Made by a program: the position numbers and the translations under genes. Below, in pieces: positions 6,916 to 11,111 of a stretch of DNA of 11,111 nucleotides (positions within the stretch are counted from its first letter, which is position 1; each line of letters starts with the position of its first letter). Location of the stretch: assembly GCA_014730235.1 (NCBI GenBank), contig WJIO01000064.1, forward strand, positions 1-11,111, read 5' to 3'. The stretch comes from Candidatus Poribacteria bacterium. Lineage in GTDB: Bacteria > Poribacteria > DTPJ01 > WJIO01. The notes beneath the pieces were generated by a model. That model did not search any database. It saw nothing but the letters and a program-made list of their open reading frames with translations, and had not been told where the DNA came from.

Positions 6916-7272
6916 ATGTTTGTTATTTTTTTCCAATTCAGTCCGAAGCCCGGTTACAGCGATAAAGACGTGATGAAACTATATAACGAATCAGCAATTT
7001 CCATGTATCGTAGTTGTCCCGGTTGTATTTCCTTTGAACTTATGAAATATATTCCCGATGGCACAGGAACTATTCGTTGGGATTATGCGACAATGGAAGT
7101 CTGGGAAAGTGAAGAACACCGAAAAAAAGCGGAAGAAGAAAAGAAGATAGGCATTCAAGACAGCGAATTGGCAGATACGGGGTTTTATACAAAATTTGGG
7201 GAAATGATGGATAAATGGTACGGATATTCCTATAATGCCGGGGATGATACCAATCTATTTACAAAGGGTTGA
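6916..7272 (+). CDS. ABM-like small protein, copy 3
   Basis: A 118-residue paralogue of the 6503 gene with the same pattern: MFVIFFQFSPKPG, DKDVMKLYNESAISMYRSCPGC, SFELMKY, IRWDYATMEVWESEEHRKKAEEEKKIG, DSELADTGFYTKFGEMMDKWYGYS, DDTNLFTKG. The W and VWES positions are conserved. An ABM-like fold is inferred; enzyme activity is not shown. Starts lie at regular intervals (393 bp from copy 1 to 2, 413 bp from copy 2 to 3), consistent with tandem duplication. The ribosome site is GGGGGA, poorer than the AGGAGG of copy 2, so expression may differ. It is followed after 61 bp by the propeller gene. Confidence 0.8.
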   Translation: MFVIFFQFSPKPGYSDKDVMKLYNESAISMYRSCPGCISFELMKYIPDGTGTIRWDYATMEVWESEEHRKKAEEEKKIGIQDSELADTGFYTKFGEMMDKWYGYSYNAGDDTNLFTKG

Positions 7273-7288
7273 AATTTACAATCCTGCA

Positions 7289-7329
7289 CGCTTGCCAGGG
7301 GTAGTTTTTTTTCATATCTGATGGGGGAT
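7289..7329 (+). promoter_or_regulatory. Repeated leader element before the propeller gene
   Basis: TGCCAGGGGTAG, a T-rich tract with eight T in a row, ATATC, then GGGGGAT just before the ATG at 7334. It matches the element at 6876-6908 in block order, with small insertions. A short CCTG/CAGG stem (7283-7299) before the T-run gives it a weak terminator-like look, so attenuation is conceivable, but the stem is only four base pairs. Confidence 0.4.
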
Positions 7330-7333
7330 AACC

Positions 7334-9226
7334 ATGGGTCATTTAACAGTTGCATTAATTACTTTTATTTCATTTTCTGCTTTCCAGTCTCTTCCTGACG
7401 ATAAGGAAAATAATAGTTTTAAGCTAATAAAAAAGACGCAAATTAGAGACATAGGTATACCGGTTAAATCAGTAAACTGGGTCAGGTTATTTCCAGGTAA
7501 AAATAAATCCGGTCAGCCATTCATATACGTAACAATGGGCCAACAAGCCGATAATCTCTTTTTGCTGCAAATTAACCCGGATAATGGCCAATGCCAACAG
7601 TTTATATCCAGCGTTCAATCATCCAACTATCCTACAGCGGCTTTTATGAGTAAAACAGGGGTAATATACATAGGTGCAGCATATGCGGGACATCTTCTCC
7701 GCTTTGACCCAGAAAAGGAAATCCTGGAAGACCTGGGAGCCATAAACCCCGGTGCAGTAAGTTTTCCATGTGGTATTGATGAAGATGAAGAGGGAAAAAT
7801 ATGGATCGGCAGCTATCCAACGGCTGACCTTACATGCTATGCCCCCCAAACCGATGAATTCATCCGTTACGGCCCTATGGATGAAGTTGACATGTATAAT
7901 TACCCCCAGGTCAACTCAGATGGTAACGTTGCATGTCTCATCAGGATGACCAAACCCCATGTCGTTGTTCTTAATCCTGAGACCGAGGAAAAGAAGGTAG
8001 TCGGCCCTATAACAGTTAAAGGTGAAGATACTATATCTCTTCGGCGGGGGATAGATGAAAAGCTGTATATAATATCTAGCAAAGGCAATTTGGTTATAAA
8101 AGGAATGGATGCCGAACCAGTGGATGAAGTTCCTCCACCCCTGATTAAATCATCTGCTCTTCCCGATGGTACTACTTTTAAATTTACCGACGTTGAAGAA
8201 CAGGTATACCAAAAGTTGAAAGTCAAAAAGCCCGGTGAGGAAGCCAAAACTTTTGATCTGAATTACCAGGCTAGCGGCAGTGACATTTTTTATGTCCACG
8301 CAGGTCCTGATAATATGATTTACGGATCAAGCGTACTACCCCTGCACCTTTTCCGCTACAATCCTGAGAATAACGAATTGGTCGATCTGGGAAGATGCTC
8401 AAAGGCCAGCGGAGAGGCCTACTCTATGGCAAATCTGGACGGAAAAATATACATAAGTTCATACCCCGCAGCTATGGTATCTGTATACGATCCCTCCCGG
8501 CCCTATAATTACGGAACAGAAAAAGACAGCAACCCAAGAGATCTGGGACGGATTGATGACATATCATATCGCCCTCGATCAACCATAACAGGCCCTCTTG
8601 ATCGGGTATGGCTTGCATCCATTCCCGATTACGGAAGATGGGGCGGCCCTCTTTCGTATTACGACCCGGAAACTGAAGAAAAGAAAGCCTATTACAGGAT
8701 CTGCGGCGATGCAAGCTGCTACACTCTCGCCCATATACCGGATCAGGAATTAATAGCTGTAGGAACCAGTATATCAGGTGGCTCCGGTACACAACCGAAG
8801 ATAAGGCAAGCTGTTCTTTTCTTGTGGGATTACAGATCGGAAGAAAAAATCTGGGAGGGAACTTTAGATCGTCCTGTCTCAATTTTCAACGCCCTTGTAA
8901 ATATGAATAATAAAATTTACGGCACAGTTACAGGTGGTGGAATACCGGCGGAGATGTTCGTGTTCGATATAATGAAAAGGGAATTCACTGAATTAATCAG
9001 ACTACCTGAAGGTCATCCATTGGATTTAGGGATTCAAATGGGCCCTGACGATAAAATATATGGTTTTACAAGTTCTACGTTATACCGTTTGGATCCGAAT
9101 TCATTGGAAATTGAGGAACTGATAAGTGATAAATTCAGCGTTGCGGGCCCCATCCTGGGAAATAATATATATTACGCCGTCGGTCATATACTGAAATCAA
9201 TGCAGTTATTCAATAGACAGGAGTAG
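7334..9226 (+). CDS. Exported beta-propeller protein of unknown function
   Basis: A 630-residue protein with a likely signal peptide (hydrophobic residues 4-20, then mature protein from about PDDKENN). The rest is a string of repeats with the propeller pattern strand-turn-strand: KIWIGSYPTADLTCY (about 155-169), LHLFRYNPENNELVDLG (337-353), KIYISSYPAAMVSVYDP (371-387), GPLSYYDPETEEKK (438-451), FVFDIMKREFTELIRLPEG (542-560), KIYGFTSSTLYRLDP (574-588). I count about seven or eight such units, so one or two propellers in the NHL/kelch/lactonase-like class. No catalytic motif is recognisable. The last codons carry AGGAG for the next gene, whose start is only 4 bp after the stop, so the redoxin-like protein is probably co-translated. 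It may bind a ligand or surface polymer outside the cytoplasm (inference). Confidence 0.82.
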   Translation: MGHLTVALITFISFSAFQSLPDDKENNSFKLIKKTQIRDIGIPVKSVNWVRLFPGKNKSGQPFIYVTMGQQADNLFLLQINPDNGQCQQFISSVQSSNYPTAAFMSKTGVIYIGAAYAGHLLRFDPEKEILEDLGAINPGAVSFPCGIDEDEEGKIWIGSYPTADLTCYAPQTDEFIRYGPMDEVDMYNYPQVNSDGNVACLIRMTKPHVVVLNPETEEKKVVGPITVKGEDTISLRRGIDEKLYIISSKGNLVIKGMDAEPVDEVPPPLIKSSALPDGTTFKFTDVEEQVYQKLKVKKPGEEAKTFDLNYQASGSDIFYVHAGPDNMIYGSSVLPLHLFRYNPENNELVDLGRCSKASGEAYSMANLDGKIYISSYPAAMVSVYDPSRPYNYGTEKDSNPRDLGRIDDISYRPRSTITGPLDRVWLASIPDYGRWGGPLSYYDPETEEKKAYYRICGDASCYTLAHIPDQELIAVGTSISGGSGTQPKIRQAVLFLWDYRSEEKIWEGTLDRPVSIFNALVNMNNKIYGTVTGGGIPAEMFVFDIMKREFTELIRLPEGHPLDLGIQMGPDDKIYGFTSSTLYRLDPNSLEIEELISDKFSVAGPILGNNIYYAVGHILKSMQLFNRQE

Positions 9227-9230
9227 AAAA

Positions 9231-9845
9231 ATGCGATATTTAACTGCCATATTACTTGCAATTATGCTTATGTTTTCCTTACAATCACTGGCTGATGATG
9301 AAAAGAAAGAGGAGAATAAACTCAAGGTTGGCGATCCTGCCCCTAATTTTATTTTAAAAGACCCATTGGACAAAGAATACGAGTTAAAAAAAATACTGGA
9401 TAAAGAAGAGGGAACTGCAAAGGTTGTATTTTTGCTCATAGGAACCCGCAAAGTTCAGAAAATGGGAGACGAGTGGACCTTTGGACTTGAAGAAATATAC
9501 GGTAAAAAAGAGGATATCAAGGTCTTTCTCATGGGTGACCTTCGCGGACTTCCTTTCTTTGTTACAAAAGGTATGGTAAAATGGGGGGCAAAGGGTGAAA
9601 ACGAAAGACTCCCTGCGACCATATTGCTGGACTGGAAGGGAAAAGTAAGTAAAAAATATGATACAGAAAAAGATAAACCAAATCTGATTATCATAGACAG
9701 CGACATGAAAATAGCCTACAAGAAAGTTGTGGATAACTTTACCAAGGAAGCCGTAAAGGAAGTTGTTGAAGTGGTGGAAAAAGCCCTTAAAAAAGCCGAT
9801 GCTGAAGATTCAGAAGCAAAAGAAAATATAGAGCAGAAGGAATAA
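9231..9845 (+). CDS. Exported redoxin-like (thioredoxin-fold) protein lacking all cysteines
   Basis: A 204-residue protein with a clear signal peptide (MRYLTAILLAIMLMF, likely cleavage after SLA before DDEKK). The core fits the AhpC/TSA/redoxin fold: LKVGDPAPNFILKDPLDKEY (about 31-50) is the usual redoxin opening, VVFLLIG is the first core strand, and LPATILLDWKGKV carries the expected cis-Pro. The site that normally holds the catalytic Cys (after VVFLLIG) reads TRKVQKMGDEW, and no Cys occurs anywhere in the protein. It therefore cannot be a thiol peroxidase or disulfide reductase by the normal mechanism. The C-terminus is a charged, probably helical tail (KALKKADAEDSEAKENIEQKE). AGGAG overlaps the propeller stop, 7 bases before this ATG. 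A scaffold or partner of the propeller is possible. Confidence 0.8.
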   Translation: MRYLTAILLAIMLMFSLQSLADDEKKEENKLKVGDPAPNFILKDPLDKEYELKKILDKEEGTAKVVFLLIGTRKVQKMGDEWTFGLEEIYGKKEDIKVFLMGDLRGLPFFVTKGMVKWGAKGENERLPATILLDWKGKVSKKYDTEKDKPNLIIIDSDMKIAYKKVVDNFTKEAVKEVVEVVEKALKKADAEDSEAKENIEQKE

Positions 9846-9883
9846 CCACACGTATTATTATATATAAATCCAATGGAGATAAC

Positions 9884-10633
9884 ATGATTCAACACCAACT
9901 TGCCCTGATATGTGATTTTGACGGCACAATAACAAAGACCGATGTAGGACATAAAATATACACCAGTTTTGGGGATGATCGATGGGAAGAGGTCAATAAA
10001 AGATGGCGCAGGGGTGAGATTTCATCAAAAGACTGCCTCATCGGGGAATACAGCTTTGTTGATGCTTCCGAAGATGAAGTTATAGAATATGTCATGGGCA
10101 TGGATATTGACGTCGGTTTTCTGGATATTGTCCATACATGCAGGGATAACAATATACCCTTAGCCATTGCCAGTGATGGATTTGATTTTTATATAAAAGC
10201 TTTGTTAGAAAAATACGACTTGTATGATAAAGGAATAGATATATTTTGCAGTGAGATGGAATTCAAAGGCAGAAAAGTAGAATTATCTTTTCCCTATTAC
10301 GATAAAGGCTGCGGTTTATGCGGTAATTGCAAAAAGCTTCACGTACAAAAATTCAGGGATGAGGGACGAAAAGTCATATATATAGGTGATGGACTTTCAG
10401 ATCGATTTGCCGCTCGTTCATCGGATGTGGTTTTTGCAAAGGGGGAGTTGAAACAATATCTTATAGAATCAGGATTTAGCTTTATTGAATTTGAGATTTT
10501 AATTGAAATCGACAACTGGGTCAATGATTTATTAACAGGCGCGATTGAAACGCCGGAAGCTTTTTTTGATAACACATGCAAAGATCCATGTCCGGATGTG
10601 GTTTCTTTTACCACAACCAGGGAAAACACTTAA
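9884..10633 (+). CDS. MtnX-like HAD-IB phosphatase with Cys-rich insert
   Basis: A 249-residue cytoplasmic HAD hydrolase. Motif I is DFDGTIT (Asp11 nucleophile, Asp13 acid/base), motif II is ASDG (Ser97), and motif III/IV is Lys150/151 region plus GDGLSDRFAA (168-177, metal-binding Asp). The layout and the cap (RWRRGEISSKDCLIGEYSFV) match the MtnX-like family, whose best-known member removes phosphate from a methionine-salvage enolase product; other members have unassigned substrates. Two additions are odd: CGLCGNC at 143-149 (three Cys at CxxCxxC spacing), and a C-terminal tail with CKDPCPD. These could bind zinc or an iron-sulfur cluster. GGAG lies 5 bases before the ATG. No other methionine-salvage gene is in view, so I do not name it mtnX. 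Confidence 0.82.
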   Translation: MIQHQLALICDFDGTITKTDVGHKIYTSFGDDRWEEVNKRWRRGEISSKDCLIGEYSFVDASEDEVIEYVMGMDIDVGFLDIVHTCRDNNIPLAIASDGFDFYIKALLEKYDLYDKGIDIFCSEMEFKGRKVELSFPYYDKGCGLCGNCKKLHVQKFRDEGRKVIYIGDGLSDRFAARSSDVVFAKGELKQYLIESGFSFIEFEILIEIDNWVNDLLTGAIETPEAFFDNTCKDPCPDVVSFTTTRENT

Positions 10634-10660
10634 TTTATAAATTGTAGTGGGGGTATAATA

Positions 10661-11111
10661 ATGCTGGACCAAAAATTTAACCAACTATTTGCCACTTTTG
10701 AAAAGCATATGGGGGGCAAACCTACAATAATAGCCAGAGCACCAGGAAGGGTAAACCTGATAGGCGAACATACGGACTACAACGACGGCTTTGTTTTCCC
10801 CATAGCCATTGATAGATACATAAGAGTAATGGCCAGACCCAGGGATGACAGACAGGTAAAGATATATTCCCTAGATTTTGATTCCCAAAGTGAGTTTTCC
10901 CTGGATAATATACAGCATGATAATGAGAACACCTGGAGCAATTATCCCAGAGGTGTTGCATTTCATCTCCAGGAAGAGGGCTACAGTCTGAGAGGTTTTG
11001 ATGCTGTATTTACAGGAGATGTGCCCCTGGAAGCGGGTTTAAGTTCATCGGCAGCCGTTGAAGTTGCCATGGCTATGACTTTTGAGAAAGCAAGCCATCT
11101 GGAAATTGATC
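10661..11111 (+). CDS. galK: Galactokinase, 5' part (runs off window)
   Basis: The first 150 codons of a GHMP-family galactokinase, which phosphorylates galactose to galactose-1-phosphate at the head of the Leloir pathway. The galactokinase signature GRVNLIGEHTDYNDG is complete at residues 29-43, and the GHMP ATP-binding motif PLEAGLSSSAAVEVA is at 122-136. The start is at the ATG after GTGGGGGTATAATA; the G-run is a weak ribosome site. A Met at codon 17 is an alternative start but would remove conserved N-terminal sequence. Families are about 390 residues, so over half lies outside. It is 27 bp after the HAD gene, possibly on the same transcript. Confidence 0.93.
   Translation, partial: MLDQKFNQLFATFEKHMGGKPTIIARAPGRVNLIGEHTDYNDGFVFPIAIDRYIRVMARPRDDRQVKIYSLDFDSQSEFSLDNIQHDNENTWSNYPRGVAFHLQEEGYSLRGFDAVFTGDVPLEAGLSSSAAVEVAMAMTFEKASHLEID

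Noticed and set aside
7900-8882. Minus-strand open frames inside the propeller gene
   Set aside because: They are shadows of a 630-codon gene with clear repeat structure on the plus strand.

Overview
The window is one end-to-end bacterial gene neighbourhood of about 40% GC, with short spacers, good AGGAG-type ribosome binding sites on several genes, and TGA used as a normal stop by at least five intact genes. I see no rRNA, tRNA, CRISPR array, insertion sequence or phage gene. The host phylum cannot be fixed from this sequence. The NfeD/FloA pairing is common in Firmicutes and several deep-branching phyla, and the secreted propeller and redoxin suggest an organism with a substantial exported proteome.

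Left part (1-3438, minus strand): a membrane-quality operon reading leftward. Its order is a long NfeD with a ClpP-class serine protease domain (3438-1975), a short NfeD (1954-1466), a flotillin-like FloA (1464-451), and then a second, paralogous floA that starts 14 bp after the first and runs off the window. All four proteins are predicted membrane proteins that should act together in a membrane microdomain.

Middle part (3439-6095): a divergent AT-rich spacer, then a plus-strand gene for a 401-residue protein. It belongs to a conserved family I recognise only as uncharacterised. A 267-bp spacer rich in inverted repeats follows, and then a 324-residue alpha/beta-hydrolase-like protein whose nucleophile elbow is degenerate.

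Right part (6110-10633, plus strand): three tandem copies of a 118-codon gene for small ABM-like (ferredoxin-like, dimeric alpha/beta barrel) proteins. The first copy carries a TGA exactly where the other two have a conserved Trp. Next come an exported beta-propeller protein, an exported thioredoxin-fold protein with no cysteine at all, and a MtnX-like HAD phosphatase with an added Cys cluster. A galactokinase gene begins at 10661 and is cut by the window end.

The hydrolase-like gene, ABM array, propeller and redoxin lie on one strand with short gaps (4-62 bp) and probably form one transcription unit. Its function is not known to me. It is the best candidate here for an undescribed system. 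The HAD and galK genes may simply continue the same transcript.
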